A stretch of 64,000 nucleotides of DNA from Nilaparvata lugens (taxonomy: Eukaryota; Arthropoda; Insecta; Hemiptera; Delphacidae): the NCBI RefSeq assembly GCF_014356525.2, contig NC_052511.1, positions 6,942,559-7,006,558 on the forward strand, in the 5' to 3' direction. Positions 1 through 11,990 of the stretch are shown here, piece after piece. Every line of letters begins with the position of its first letter. Positions within the stretch are counted from its first letter, which is position 1. Made by a program: the position numbers and the translations under genes. The notes beneath the pieces are model-generated. The model worked only from the letters and a program-made list of their open reading frames with translations. It had not been told where the DNA came from and did no database searches.

Positions 1-907
1 TCAATCATTGCCTGGTGTTTGAGTCTGAGGAGTGACTTTCATGACCACAACACAAGAGGCAGAAGCCAACTCAACCTGCCTTTCACAAGGCTGAGTAGGA
101 TACAAAATAGCCCAGGTAGCCTCAGCATGAGGCTTTTCAACCGGCTGCCAGCATCAGCGAGGACTCTTACAACACGGCAGTTCAACAAATGCACCCATGC
201 ATTCCTTGTGAAAACCCCTCTGTATTCAATAAGAGAGTTTTTCAATATCCCGGATGTTACCATCGAAGAATTTTATACATGAACTTTATGGGATACTGTT
301 TTTCTTCATGTGAAATTGTGTTTTTTGCACCTAAGACTTAATTTGCTCATTAATTTAATAAGCTTTATCAATTTCTCCTGTTGTTGATATATATATATAT
401 ATATATATATATGTTTTGTGTGCTTGTTTTTCTGACGAACCAATTTATTGCTACTTTTAGCTTACAAGGTAATAAAGATCATTTATTTATTTTATATTTT
501 TTTGTATTTTTGGTTATGTTTTTATTCCATAGGATTGGATGTAGTGCTCTTATAATATTTTTCCCCTTCCTTATCTTCCCCATGATATCCACTCTATCCC
601 TTCCATTACATTTTGGTAGAGAGTTAGTGGGGAGGATATTTTTAATATTCTTCCCAAGAATGGACATTGATATGTCCAAAGCTCCGTCAATTTATGTAGA
701 TGCATAACAATATGATTATTATCTATAGTTATAATATTACAAATTGCTTTTTCATATAATATATAGTTCAATAGTTATTTTCTTAGTCTATATTATGTAA
801 ATTCATCTATAACTTTGCTGTATTGTAAGCTATTGTATACAAGTGTATAAACCAGTATATATTGTAATCTACATAAATAAAGTACTCAATCAATCAATCA
901 ATCAATT
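1..907 (+). mobile_element. 3' end of a non-LTR retrotransposon (LINE) with (TCAA)n tail
   Basis: An open frame enters from the window edge and stops at 280-282. It contains HDHNTRGR, a block of the type FNRLPASART, and YSIREFF near its end, the layout of the C-terminal region after the reverse transcriptase in Jockey/CR1-type LINEs. About 620 bases of AT-rich 3' UTR follow, including an (AT)n run at 386-412 and an AATAAA just before the end. The end is a run of TCAA units at 886-907, a typical LINE tail. The same 3' UTR occurs twice more, inverted and 5'-truncated, at 24857-25140 and 46527-46815, which confirms the 3' boundary. The 5' part lies outside the window. Confidence 0.8.
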
Positions 908-1375
908 ACAGTGAGATTGTCTTAATAAACTACATTACTACATTACAATAAACTACTTAATAAATAACTTATTAACTATATTTAAACTGTCCATCTGAAC
1001 TGGTTCCTTTTTAAATGGAAAGCAGTGATGTTATTCATAAGAAATGCTCACCCAGTTGAATTTAAGTTGAGTTAAAATAGTTTACTGCAACTGCTCTGCA
1101 GTTAGAACCACTTATAACTGTGCGTTAATCAGTACTGTCTGAATGGAAAGCATTGTTGTTGATTTATGAGGGATACTGTCAGTTTGTAGTGAATGTGACA
1201 CGGGTCAGCTGTGAAGGGACACAACAGTGCAGAGTGGCTGAGCAGTGTCTGTGACCAAATGCTCTCATTATGTTTGCCAAAGTACCGTATCACCGCGCGT
1301 TCACCGGCAGACAGCATCAGACTGAAGAGACAGCCTTTCCACACCTCACGGAGCAAACTGGTCATCGATGTCGTT
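908..1375. other. No recognised gene; a less AT-rich patch at 1130-1380
   Basis: No convincing gene. Bases 1130-1380 are clearly less AT-rich than their surroundings and hold short open frames on both strands (61 and 78 codons) with no recognisable motif. It could be an old exon or part of an unrecognised element. Confidence 0.4.
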
Positions 1376-2569
1376 TCAATTTTGTTTTGCCAATAAATCC
1401 ATTGTCGCTCAGATTATTCTGCTTTCAAATGAAGTTATTGTTTAATTCATTAATTTTTCGATGTTTCTCTTTTGTTGTGAATTACTCATCGATTGAGAAC
1501 ATTTGATATTGAGTAAATTTATAAATTTTGCATCGATGTCATTTGTAAGCAGGATGTGGAACGGCAGGAGAAGCCTCCACCAAATATGTAAGCAAGAAAA
1601 ACTATTATAACAAAAGAGAACAGAATAACTAGAACTTTAATGAGTCTTTAACATATTTACATTCAAACAAAACAGGATTAGTTTGATTATAAAAATATTA
1701 TTGATATAAATTTTATGGGGAAAACACTCGCTTGCTGCTAATGATGATTCAATCTTTGTGGCTATGAAAATTTAAGAACAATGATTCAGCAGTAGTCACC
1801 TACCTTTTTGAAATGGCTTCCCACTTTGGCATCCACTGGTTTATTCGCGACTTTAGTATTTTAAAAGAACAAATATTAACTGAACCAATGAATAGGCTCA
1901 GAACCCGTCTCCCTTAACAATACAATTATTTTTAAACTGCCCGATCTGTGACAGAATAACTTTATTATAAAACGAAACGAAATCTAGCCTTTTTCACTGG
2001 ATCAGCCGGACTTAACTCACAGTCCTAACGAACGAGCTCTCTCCAAAAGTTAAATTTTGGGTATTAATGAAAACTCAGTCAATGCCAAACATGAAAAAAG
2101 CTATTTCAAGTACATATTTTTATCTGTCGCACAAGCGGCACGTTTGTTATTAAAAACAAAAGAGAAGCTACGTTAATTTTGACAATAAATGAAATAAACA
2201 ATCTTTCTGTCGATGACAAAGATTGTTCAAAGACAAAAACACTGTTCATTGAACTTTTTTAATTTTAAAACTCTAAAATCCTGATCAATATAAATAAATA
2301 TATGATTCATATATATGTCCAGGTGACACATTTCAATTTCATTTATTTTTTGCCAATAAATTAATTGTCGCTCAGATTATTCTTCTTTCAAATAAAATGA
2401 TTGTTCAATTGATCAATTTTTACTTTCATTGCCCTAACTTACTACCATAGGTAAGGGAAGTATTGCTTTCCAAAAAAAATTAAGGTACCCCAATTTCAAG
2501 TTTTCTATACGTTTCAAGGTCCCCTGAGTCCAAAAACATGATTTTTGGGTGTTGGTCCGTGTGTGTTTA

Positions 2570-2634
<65 letters not shown>

Positions 2635-3650
2635 TGTGTGTGTCTGTGAACACGATAACTCCATTCCTAATTAACCGATTGACTTGAAATTTTAAACTTA
2701 AGGTTTTTATACCATGAGGATCCGACAATAAGAAATTCAATAAAATTCAATTCAAAATGGCGGATAATGGCTAAAAAACCATATTTTTCACGGTTTCCTC
2801 GAAAACGGCTCTAACGATTTTCTTCAAACTTATACGCTATCTATAAGCCCTATCAACTGACATGAGTCTCATTTCTGGGAAAATTGCAGGAGCTCCATGT
2901 AGTATTCCTGAGAAGAATGAATTTTGTTAAATTTCTATCACGATTTTCTCAAAAATGACTTGACCGATTTTCTTCAAATTCATACTCTGTATAGTTATTT
3001 ATCAGACTCTGGCATGAGTCTCCTCCCTGGGAAACTAACATGGGGTCCACCCCATCCCTGAGAAATTTACTTTGTAACCTCCTTCTCGTGCGTGAGGTAG
3101 GTAGGTAGAGCAGTTTATTCAAAAGAACACAATGTCGATACCTATTTTATTTGTAGAACAGCTGTTTTGACAACGTTCAAAAAATCCTCAAATTTCATAA
3201 TTCAAACAAAGGAAAATGTACGGTACTCTGAAAACAATAACAATAGTATAATCATAGTTTTAATTATTTAGCCGCCAATCGGCATAATGATATTCCCCGA
3301 AATTATCCTCTTTATTTAAGAATGAGGCTTATAGATCAATGAGCAAGGAAAGTTGTGTGAGTGTACCACACCAGATTTTTTGCCAATAAATCCATTGTCG
3401 CTCAGATTATTCTGCTTCCAAATAAAATTATTGTTTAGTTCATCAATTTCTCGATGTTTCTCATTTGTTGTAAATTACTCATCGATTGAGTAAATTGATA
3501 AATTTTGCATCGATGTCATTTCAATTTCATTTATTTTTTGCCAATAAATTCATTGTCACTCAAATTATTCTTCTTTCAAATAAAATGATTGTTCAATTCA
3601 TCGATTTTTTTATCTTTCTCATTTGTTGTAGATTACTCAATCGTACAGCA
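1376..3650. repeat. Direct repeat units of about 150 bp, interrupted by an inserted element
   Basis: A unit beginning TTTTGCCAATAAATCCATTG and running through a block with CTCAGATTATTC and ATCGATTGAG is present at about 1383, 2348, 3380 and 3535. The last two are adjacent, so the spacing there gives a unit of about 150-155 bp. The unit at 2348 is cut at about 2418 by the repeat at 2419-3381, and the next unit begins straight after that insertion. This is a small tandem array later split by a mobile element. Confidence 0.6.
2419..3381 (+). mobile_element. Dispersed planthopper-type repeat, (TG)n-bearing family, copy 1
   Basis: It starts with TTTTTACTTTC and an ACCATAGGTAAGG block, then a conserved phrase containing TTTCAAGGTCCCCTGAGTCC, a (TG)n tract (about 2559-2644), repeated phrases like AACGGCTCTAACGATTTTC, and an end with GCAAGGAAAGTTGTGTGAGTG and CACACCAGATTTTT. 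Three more copies share this order at 17682, 28008 and 29957. The motif ACTTTCCTTGC near the start is the inverse of GCAAGGAAAGT near the end. No coding frame is seen, so it is non-autonomous; the class is not known to me. Confidence 0.65.
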
Positions 3651-4470
3651 CAGTAATTGAGACCTGGGGTACTTGAAATTTGTTTAATTTGTGAAAACTA
3701 TACTTTCATTCATTTCCCAATCATTCATGATCTGAGAATGATATTGTGATTTCCAGTCTATGGAATGAATAAATGAAATGACACCATATTATTGTTTAAC
3801 GGTTCAAACTTCTGATGAATTATGGATACGGTACGGTCGATGTCATTCTCCATTCGAATTAAATTGTTGAATAGATCGATTGTATGCACTAATCATTACC
3901 TAAGTCATACCTAAAAGTCATACCTTTTAGGTGAATGAATTTGGAATCCTAGTTCAAATGCATTTTAGCTCATTCATTTAAACTTGATTGACAGTTATTA
4001 GCCTCATTGAGCTTGTTTGGCAAATTCAATTGAATATATTGATAACAATAATAATTGTTGAACGAATTAATTCATTGAGATGAATGAGTTATATTGTTAA
4101 TGAAATAAAAACACGCATATATTGTCAAATTCTACACAGTTTTATTTGGTACAGGTCCATGGTTTCGTGACTCAGTCAAATTATATTGTTGTGTGATTTT
4201 TAATATATAATTTTATTGTTTTATTCCTCAGAGTAGATCTCACCGTAGAGCAGTTGCAGTAAACTATTTAACTAGTAGCATCTATCTGACTGGATCAGTC
4301 GAAAAAACTTGAAAGAAAATTAAATTGTTCTGCTCTTTTCTCTTTTTTCATTAGAAACGGTCTTGAAATAGGTGGAAATTTCTTTGTAAAATCTAGAAGA
4401 ATTGAACGCTGTTTTCGTTTGCAGACCAAAGGTTGATCACTCACAGGTGTATGATTCAAAGTGGTGGGGG
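3651..4470. other. AT-rich spacer, nothing recognised
   Basis: AT-rich sequence with many short direct repeats of the ATTCATT kind. No open frame, RNA gene or terminal repeat could be supported. Confidence 0.5.
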
Positions 4471-4481
4471 GAACGCCAGCG

Positions 4482-4493
4482 TGACGTCACGTG
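4482..4493. promoter_or_regulatory. Overlapping CRE (TGACGTCA) and E-box (CACGTG)
   Basis: The palindrome TGACGTCA at 4482-4489 shares two bases with the palindrome CACGTG at 4488-4493. These match binding sites of bZIP (CREB/ATF) and bHLH factors. The surrounding 30 bases are much richer in GC than the region. No transcript start can be assigned nearby, so a regulatory role is inference. Confidence 0.3.
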
Positions 4494-4500
4494 TAGTAAA

Positions 4501-5480
4501 AATGTTCTAGAGTAACCACACTGAGCATACAGTTTATTCACTGTATCTTCAAATATATCGTCGTATAATCTCCTCAAGATTGACCTAGAACTTTAAAATT
4601 CTCCATACTTATAGCGAATGAATCACCGATTCTAATGATGTTGTTAAATATTTCAAGTTCATTCAACTTTTATGAATAAAATGAAGTTGAAAGTTTTTCA
4701 TGAATCTAAAAACGTGACACGAAAAAGTTAATAAGCTGGAAAAGCGTTAGTAGACAATGTTATACTATTATAATTTCAGATTAACCCTTAAAAAATCTTG
4801 ATAAACCAATGCATCGCAATAAACCGATAAACCGATCCCGATAAATCCGATGAATTTCATTCATTGTAAATGCACTGAACACATGCTGGTATCGAGCACA
4901 TGTTCTACGAGAATCAAAATATCTCATCCCCGAAATTCACAAGCTGATGTATAGCCAAACTACAAAATATAAACACGACCTAGAAGATGAAGAAACCTTA
5001 AGGGTTTGAAAGGGAAGGTTAGGAGGTGGGGTTTTTGCTTTTATATGGCAAAATGATTGTATTATTCAAATGTTTTAATAATTATTGTAAAGCAGAAACA
5101 GAAAGCTTGCATGTCAGAAAATGTTTGTGTTATATAATTTGACTATACGACACCATATGATTTTCAAGAATGCGATATTCTGCCTACTCTGTACTACAGC
5201 CTACGTCACGGCTGCAGTTCCCCCACTCCAATTGCATTTCAACGAAAATACCATAGATGAGTGACCAACCTTCTGTCTACTAACTTTGGGACCTCCTAAA
5301 TACCAATTTATCCAATTAGCCAAAATTAGCGTTTTCTCAGCTTTTCTGCGTTTCCTCACCTTTTTCAATAATTGATGGAAATATATTAAAAAAAATTCAG
5401 TACATAGGTTTAGCTGAGGTGGAAGAATTTTGTTCGCCAAAGTTACGCCGATATAGTAAAAGGTGTTTTTCGTGATCAAA
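4501..5480. other. Spacer, nothing recognised
   Basis: AT-rich. A 92-codon minus frame at 5201-5479 has no recognisable domain and runs into the GC-rich repeat module that follows, so it is more likely transposon-derived than a gene. Confidence 0.4.
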
Positions 5481-5645
5481 TTGACATAATACGTTCAAAT
5501 TCGGTACAGAGGTTCCGCTGAGGTCTACATGCAGGCGAGCGAAGCGAGCCCGCTGATCTCATTTTCGGACGATCCAGTCGGGGGTCCAGGGGGCGGAGCC
5601 CCCTGGCTAGACGGATATGGCGAGAGAAGCGAGCCTGACGGCTAG
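5481..5645 (+). mobile_element. Helitron-like 3' end with a GC-rich hairpin
   Basis: A strikingly GC-rich module in AT-rich surroundings. It has GGCGAGCGAAGCGAGCC-type phrases, a hairpin in which CCAGGGGGC and GCCCCCTGG flank a GGA loop, and an end ...GACGGCTAG followed by T. CTAG then T fits the CTRR 3' terminus of Helitrons. A near-identical module ends the element at 15694-16361. The 5' end of this copy could not be placed. Confidence 0.5.
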
Positions 5646-6235
5646 TAATAATAATACCGTATATTCAATTTAAAATGAAACAGTGAGCAATAGCAGTGTA
5701 CCAAAACACAAACAGTATTAAATTTGAAATTAGTACGTAAATGTTCAAAGATACCTTCAAATATTAATCTGTTCTCCCAAATAGGCCTAAGTGTACTTAA
5801 ATTTAATTCTCTTTAAAATATTTCTACTGTGGAAGTATACGTTATCACCTACCACTTTTAGCCCTACCTGTATATTAGTTTTGAATGCTGACTGACTGCT
5901 TTCACAAGAGTGTACTGAATGAATCAATGACTAACTTATTATATTTAAAGCAGGAAAACCCTCATAATAGCGAGTAAAAATAATAACTCAAACAACCTCA
6001 AACCACTACAATATTGCTTCTTCAAACAACAAAATTGTTGTTTCATATCAAACAACAACGTAACTCTCTTCCGCTTTCAATATTGATTTCCTATCAAAAG
6101 AACCATTTCAATATTGTTGAATTCGGAAGAAAGTGCAATGATCCCTCTTCAGGAAGAATCATCTATAAATTGATAACTGCTTGACAAACTGAGTAAACAA
6201 TTTTCTACACATAGCCAATTTGATGAGAGCTTTAA
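5646..6235. other. Spacer, nothing recognised
   Basis: AT-rich. Short repeated phrases such as TCAAACAACA and CAATATTG occur near 5990-6110, but no gene or defined element was seen. Confidence 0.4.
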
Positions 6236-6398
6236 GGCCCGTACAGATATACGCGCCGCGAACTTGAGCAATTCACTTTTAATCAGCTGATTTTATCTGT
6301 ATTTTTACAGAACCTGTAAGATACAGATATAAGAAGCTTGGCATCAGCTGATTAAAAGTGAATTGCTCATGTTCGCGGCGCGTATATATGTACACACC
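6236..6398. mobile_element. TTAA-flanked fold-back MITE (163 bp)
   Basis: The two halves are inverted copies of about 57 bp, sharing ATACGCGCCGCGAAC and AGCAATTCACTTTTAATCAG, around a 45-base centre. TTAA flanks it on both sides (6232-6235 and 6399-6402), the target site of piggyBac-type elements. A related element is at 62254-62490. No coding capacity. Confidence 0.7.
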
Positions 6399-6649
6399 TT
6401 AAGAAGTCAAACACAATCACCTCACCTGTATAGCACATTTTAATTCAAAATTGGTATATTCTGAATGAGATACCGGAAGTTATGCTAGAGGTAGACTAAA
6501 TCATTTTTCGTCCAAAAATGAGCAATAAGATTGAAGAGTCTCCTTTGTTGCTTTTGAAGAGGGCAGATGATTGGCATTAAGGAAATGACAGGACAAAGAA
6601 ACGTCACTTTTCAATCGTTCTACAAACAATCATCTGCTCAAGTAATAAT

Positions 6650-6873
6650 GCTGCGTTCACACCAAAGTTATTAACAAAATGTTTATTTTTCCTTTCTTAT
6701 AGATTCTATTAGATTGAACATAGCTTATCATACACATTGAACCATATGAATAAAGTTGAGCATTTGCTTATACTTCTAAAATGCATATGCGTTTGTCGAG
6801 ATCCGTTTAATGTAAATAGAATTTATAAGGACGGAAAAAAAACATTTGTTAATAACTTTGGTGTAAACGCAGC
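6650..6873. mobile_element. MITE with GCTGCGTTCACACC termini
   Basis: Inverted ends of about 40 bp (GCTGCGTTCACACCAAAG against the reverse of the right end, with TATTAACAAA shared) enclose 224 bp of AT-rich sequence. TCAAGTAA occurs at 6639-6646, close to the left end, and again directly after the right end at 6874, a possible 8-bp target duplication. No open frame. Confidence 0.6.
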
Positions 6874-7595
6874 TCAAGTAACCTATTCTGCATAATTTGA
6901 TTTTGGTATTTCTACAAACTCAATTTTGTTTTAAATTCTCAATCTTTGGAAATATATTTAAAAATGATTCTATTATTTCGTTCATATAGCCTACAGTAAT
7001 ATCATAGGGTGGTATATTCTCTTTGATACAGATAATATTAATTCAGTTTTTCGCACTACAAACCCCCAGTTTACAAAATACATCATATACAAAAAAATCT
7101 CCAAGAATAAAATTGAATAAATTAATTTGAACTCAAATTTCCAATTGAAGGAAAGGATTGTCAATGAAGAAGCAATTGAATGAGGTATATAATAATAGAG
7201 ATAGAAATAGGAATGAGTTTGACAATGGATATCCTTACTATTATCATTGCTTATTACTTATTAATTTATTGTCACATACACAAATAACAGATTTTCATAT
7301 AAAACACATAGCTGCGGTACACATTAGAGCTAAGCTATTAATTTATCAGACTTTCAAGCTTCATCTTTCAAGCTCTCTTACATAGAATTATAGAAATTTA
7401 GCTCAATCCAGTCTCATAATATAATATTCAAGGATTATTATAGAACACTTTTTCATCATCATTCGAAACTGATCAATTCATCGTTATGGTCCTTGACTAA
7501 GTTTTAACGTTTCAGTAAAGTATTAATATTAATAATTCAATAATTTAGAATAAGACTGTATAAAAATTAAATTCAATAAATAATCAAAATAATTT
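6874..7595. other. AT-rich spacer, nothing recognised
   Basis: No support for genes or elements. A 75-codon frame at 7158-7385 has no recognisable feature and ordinary AT-rich composition. Confidence 0.5.
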
Positions 7596-7824
7596 AAAGA
7601 ATGAGACGTTGATATTGTCAATACCACTAATTTATTCGAAAATTAATTCATGTTACAGAACCGGGTTTCATGGTAATACCTACCACATCTTCAGCTGAAC
7701 TAATATGTTTGTTGCTCCTTCAAAAACCATGAAAATATCATAACCATGAAACCTGGTTATGTAATATTAATTAATTTTAGAATAAATATGCATTGGTATT
7801 GACAACATCAACGTCTTATTCTTT
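7596..7824. mobile_element. Fold-back element with about 80-bp inverted arms
   Basis: The left arm (AAGAATGAGACGTTGATATT, then ACCGGGTTTCATGGT) is repeated inverted on the right (CCATGAAACCTGGTT, then CAACGTCTTATTCTTT). A fragment of the same terminus occurs at about 14388-14420. Non-coding. Confidence 0.6.
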
Positions 7825-8010
7825 CAATTATGGAGAAATACCACAACATATCTTACCATACAATCAAATTATCAATCAAAATAAAATTGATATTTCATGA
7901 GAAATGAGTTTATAAGACACCGTGCAAAAGCATTATCCCACACAATAAAAACTATGTAATATTCGCCTCGACATATAAATATAGGGGTGTATAATATTGT
8001 CAAAAAATCT

Positions 8011-8083
8011 TGCCGAAACCCGGGATCGAACCAGGGACCTTTAGATCTTCAGTCTAACGCTCTCCCAACTGAGCTATTTCGGC
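8011..8083 (-). tRNA. tRNA-Phe (GAA)
   Basis: On the minus strand the 73 bases fold as a canonical tRNA. The acceptor stem GCCGAAA pairs with TTTCGGC, the D arm is GCTC...GAGC, the anticodon loop is CTGAAGA with anticodon GAA, and the T arm is CCTGG-TTCGATC-CCGGG with discriminator A. It has no intron and no encoded CCA, as expected of a eukaryotic nuclear gene. A run of six T follows within about ten bases, suitable as a pol III terminator. A second gene with identical mature sequence is at 17139-17211. Confidence 0.97.
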
Positions 8084-8800
8084 TTCATATTGGACATTCC
8101 TGTCAACACTTTGAAGAAGAAGGCCTATATTGAGTTTGGTAATTTATGGACTTGTTTTGTCACTGTCTTATGAATGAATGCGGCAACGGTGTGGCCAATG
8201 TCCTCTTTCCAACGTCTTGCCTCAGGGTTTCTATCGGACGATCTGGCTACTACTACAGAATTTCAATTCACATTTCACAATGAACAAAAGTTTCTCCTGT
8301 TTCTATCAGCTTACTTCAAAAATAGCGTTTCACGCACTAATGTAATAGGCTACATGTAGAATCCTGCAAATAAAATGTTATAGCGTTATAGGATATATTT
8401 ATCAATTTATACGCCTATTAGCCCAATCAAATAGTACATCGGACCAAACAATAATTAAGGATAATTGATTTTATTGTTTTAATCGGTCCATTAGTAAGAG
8501 TAAGCTATGGTTTCCCACCAAAATTTCTGAAGGCATAACTTTTGGCAGCCTGAAAACCAAGAGATTTTGGTACATATACATCTATATATTATTCATCATT
8601 TATTATATACATCTATAAATTATTCATTTTATTTTCGATGATTCAAATAAAATTCTGTCCTAAAGGAATTTTTGAAAAATACTACCTCTAATCAAAAATA
8701 TGACTGATAAATATATAATGAACTACCTACCACAATATTCAATCTCAATTATATGTATTAATCGATAAAATCATGGAAAAATATTATTTCTTCATCAAAG
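8084..8800. other. Spacer, nothing recognised
   Basis: A 61-codon frame at 8174-8359 has no recognised motif. The rest is AT-rich. Confidence 0.4.
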
Positions 8801-8970
8801 AAATATATTTGAGACAGAATCTATTTATTTATACATTGACACATACAAATCATTCTCAACTATGAATTATTGGGAAAGGAACAACAGGCTTAAAGCCCAA
8901 AACTGTTCCTTTCCCAAATTTAGATAGAAATTGTCCAAAAATAGGTTATGTTTACACTTTTGAGTCCAAA
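8801..8970 (-). mobile_element. LINE 3' end with conserved terminal hairpin, copy 1
   Basis: On the minus strand a 12-bp stem (GGGAAAGGAACA / TGTTCCTTTCCC, within 8872-8914) encloses GTTTTGGGC and GCCTGT, followed by an AT-rich tail containing AATAAA. The same hairpin, with compensating stem changes, is found at 31819, 33305 and 55255. Confidence 0.55.
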
Positions 8971-9155
8971 ATGTTTATAAACTAGGAATTTGGAAAAGTT
9001 GAAAACCAAATTGAAAAAGAATACTTCACTAAATCACCACTGATAACTGAAAAATACTGTATTAAAAATTGAAAATTTTTAAACTTGAAAAGAAACTTAA
9101 ACTTACTTCTAAAACAAGAATTTATCATTTGTTGTTGGTTATCCATCTTGTTTCC

Positions 9156-9360
9156 ACTATTAAATTTTATAAAACTTTAAAGTGAAGAAGCACTCACATT
9201 ATTTGATGTGGCGACGTCCGTTTCGTGCTGATATCGCACATTTTCAAGCCAAACAGGTTGGCTTGAAAATGTGCGATACCAGCACGAAACGAACGTCGCC
9301 ATCGCCACATCAAATAATGTGAGTGCTTTTTCACTTTAAAGTTTTATAAAATTTAATAGT
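9156..9360. mobile_element. Near-perfect fold-back MITE (205 bp)
   Basis: Arms of about 95 bases run from ACTATTAAATTTTATAAAAC inward through ATTTGATGTGGCGACG and CGCACATTTTCAAGCC to a short centre (AAACAGG). The arms differ mainly by a short insertion and a few substitutions. Non-coding. Confidence 0.7.
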
Positions 9361-9542
9361 GATAATTTATCATTATTATAACAAGAATCAACAATATCAA
9401 CAACTAATATCAGTTCAGATATACCGTGATAGCTTGAAGCGTACGTCACATCTATTTCTAGTATAAAGAAGACGGTCGTGGTGGAGGGAAAAGTGATAAT
9501 ATAAGAATATCTCGGTATCATTTCGAAAAAACTTGAGTCTCA

Positions 9543-9690
9543 CTATAATGAGATCCACGTTATAATGGCAGTATTTTATTTACATTGGTGTTGCTGCTAT
9601 CTTTGTCAATCATTCGTCATAGCAGATAGCGATATCCTTCTCTACCTGCGCAACGCTGCCCGATCGTTTTTAACAATGTAGAAATATGAT
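9543..9690. mobile_element. Fragment of the ATAGTGAGGTCCACG MITE family
   Basis: Begins CTATAATGAGATCCACG, then TTATAATGGCAG and CAACGCTGCCCGATCG, matching the ends of the elements at 53840, 61602 and 63661. Only one end is recognisable. Confidence 0.5.
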
Positions 9691-9721
9691 TAATTAACAG
9701 AATATCTAATCTCAATTATGA

Positions 9722-10995
9722 ATAGAGTTCATAGAAAACATTTTAGAAAACTTAGATGAGGGATTAAATACTGTAGGAGCATTCCTGGATTTAACCAAAG
9801 CATTTGACAGTGTGAATCATAAATTATTATTAAATAAACTTCAAAATTACGGAATTAGAGGTAAAGAGCTTAGCTGGATCAAGTCATATCTAGAAGGATG
9901 GCAACAGTATGTAAATATAAAGTATACAAGCAATAAAATCAGTACAATATTGGATCAAACTTAAAATGTAATAACTATTCTGTACCACAAGGATCGGTGT
10001 TAGGTCCATTTTTGTTTCTGTGCTACTTAGGGGGTTGCCTAAATATATGTGCGATTTAGTTGAAAATAGTAAATTATGCTTATACGCTGACGATATAAGT
10101 ATGTGCATTGCTGATAAGGACTGGAACACAACAGAAATTAAATGTAACAATTCTATATCATTAACTAAAAAGTACCTAATCATAGACATCTGCTACTTAA
10201 TGATAACAAAAGAAAGTTCCTCCATTTTACTTGTAGAAATTCAGATGTAAAACAACTTAATTTCGTAAATAATAAGGAAGAAATCAAATTTTTAGGTCTA
10301 TATCTTGAAAACACACTTAGTTGGTCTCAAAAAATATGTAAAAAATTAAGCTCAGGAATTTTCGCGCTGAGACGACTAGCAAAAATTTCGAACTTAGAAA
10401 CGTTAAAAGCAGTGTACTTTGCAATGATCCACTCCCACATTTCATATGGAGTTGAAATATATGGAGGAACAAGCATCTCAAACTTAAATAAAATATTCCT
10501 ATTACAGAAAGAAGCAATAAGAATAATTCTAAATCTTGAATTTAGAATTTTAGATCAAGCCATTCTTCAGTAAGTTAAAGTTCATGACGGTGTACAGCCT
10601 GTACATTTATAGGACAATATTATATATAAAAACTAACGAATCTACATTCCCACGGCAAGTAGATATACATAATTACAACACAAGAAATAAAAATAATTTT
10701 ACAATAAAGAAACATAATAAGGAAAAATATAAACTAAGTCCAACGTACATGGGAATAAAATTTATTGGTTGTCTCCCAGGTTGCATAAGACATGAACCTG
10801 ATAGATCAAAATTTAAGGAATTGCTGAGAGCATATTTAATGGATTTAGCATGCTACAGTATAGACGAGTTTACTGTAAAAAAATGAATTTTATACAGTCA
10901 CTAATTTCTCTTTAGCTTTAATTTAGTTTTTAGTTTTTGACTTTTTCATGTACATTTTCATGTATGTTTTGGAAAGAAATAAATGATTGATTGAA
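9722..10995 (+). mobile_element. Decayed LINE reverse transcriptase and 3' end
   Basis: Relic of a Jockey/CR1-type LINE. In shifting frames one reads RT motif A (FLDLTKAFDSVNH), VPQGSVLGP, the catalytic YADD box (about 10080), the later FLGLYLE and HISYGVEIYGG blocks, and a C-terminal HNYNTRNKNN region ending in a stop at 10884-10886. At least one in-frame stop (after 9961) and several frameshifts break it, so it is dead. The 5' end is truncated inside the RT domain. The 3' end is an AATAAATGATTGATTGA tail. Confidence 0.85.
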
Positions 10996-11329
10996 TATTC
11001 ATATTTAATCATTCAGAAACGTCTTTTCTTGACAAATGGAAATGTAATATAGGCCTAATATTATTCTAAACAAGAATTAACAGTAGTTAATATTTCATTA
11101 ATTTATTTAGTCTATAAAAGGTTTTGTTTGTAGGTGGCGATCTGTATTATGAAACCGACCTAATCCATTCGAAATACCCGCTGAATTATTGTTTCATTTG
11201 TGTGATTTACCGGATTTCCATGTGGAAATCAGATATACCGGTATCCAGCTATCCTCTATAGAAGAAGACAAAAAAGAATAATAGAAGTACAGTATTTTTC
11301 TCTATGATTTACGAACACTTCTGAGGAAA

Positions 11330-11539
11330 TAAGAAAGCGCTCTGACAAGCAGTGTACTGAGGAATAATCCTATAGGAAGGAGACCAGCTGGAAGGCCAAA
11401 AACTAGATGGTGGCACCAGGTCCGGAAAGATATGAGGATGATGGGCCTAAAAGAGGAGGACGCGGGTGACCGAAACTTGTGGAGAGGCTTAGTTGATGAG
11501 GCCAAGTACCGACTGGGGTACAAGTGGCCGCCGCAGTAA
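11330..11539 (+). pseudogene. LINE C-terminal fragment (GRPKTRWW... type), copy A
   Basis: The frame reads RRPAGRPKTRWWHQVRKDM, then an acidic stretch with EEDAGDRNLWRGLVDEA and a YKWPP end before TAA. This is the region following the RT domain in RTE/I-type LINEs, where GRP..RW and a DR..W motif recur. It is only about 70 codons long, with no RT domain upstream. Confidence 0.7.
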
Positions 11540-11846
11540 CGCAGTATTTTTCTCTATGATAGAAGACAGTGGTAAGGCAGAGAATCGGCAACGCTGTTCT
11601 TCTATCTTTCTCCACTGCCATTATAATACACGTGGACTTCACTAAAACGTATATTTCTCTTGCTTATCAGCTGTCCGATTCATCACTAATATTGGGGACC
11701 GAGCTTCGCTCTGGAGTACAAAAACTTAAAAACTTTATAACGAAAGAGTAAATTATAATAACATTCATAGTTCATACAGAAATGTTCTATCTAATCACAG
11801 TGAATTGGGATTAATTCCCAGAGGAATGCAAAAATTTCCATCACAA

Positions 11847-11990
11847 AGGACCGGTTGCACAAAAGCCGGTTGAAATTTAATCCTGATTAATTTCATGTGA
11901 ACCAAATCAGAGAAGACCATTCCAAAAAGATGGTTCTACTGGAATTAATCAGGATTAAAATCAACCCGGCCTTTTTTGTAACCGGCACTA
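11847..11990. mobile_element. CCGGTTGCACAAAAG MITE, copy in duplication A
   Basis: Inverted ends CCGGTTGCACAAAAGCCGG and ACCGGCACTA (right end inverted), with inner arms holding TTAATCCTGATTAATTTCA and its inverse. The same family occurs at 13520, 27415, 32364, 50766, 53221 and 58764. Confidence 0.75.

Noticed and set aside
2434..2664. His/Thr-rich frames across (TG)n tracts (also 17653-17907, 27985-28294)
   Set aside because: Translations of dinucleotide repeats inside the dispersed repeat family.
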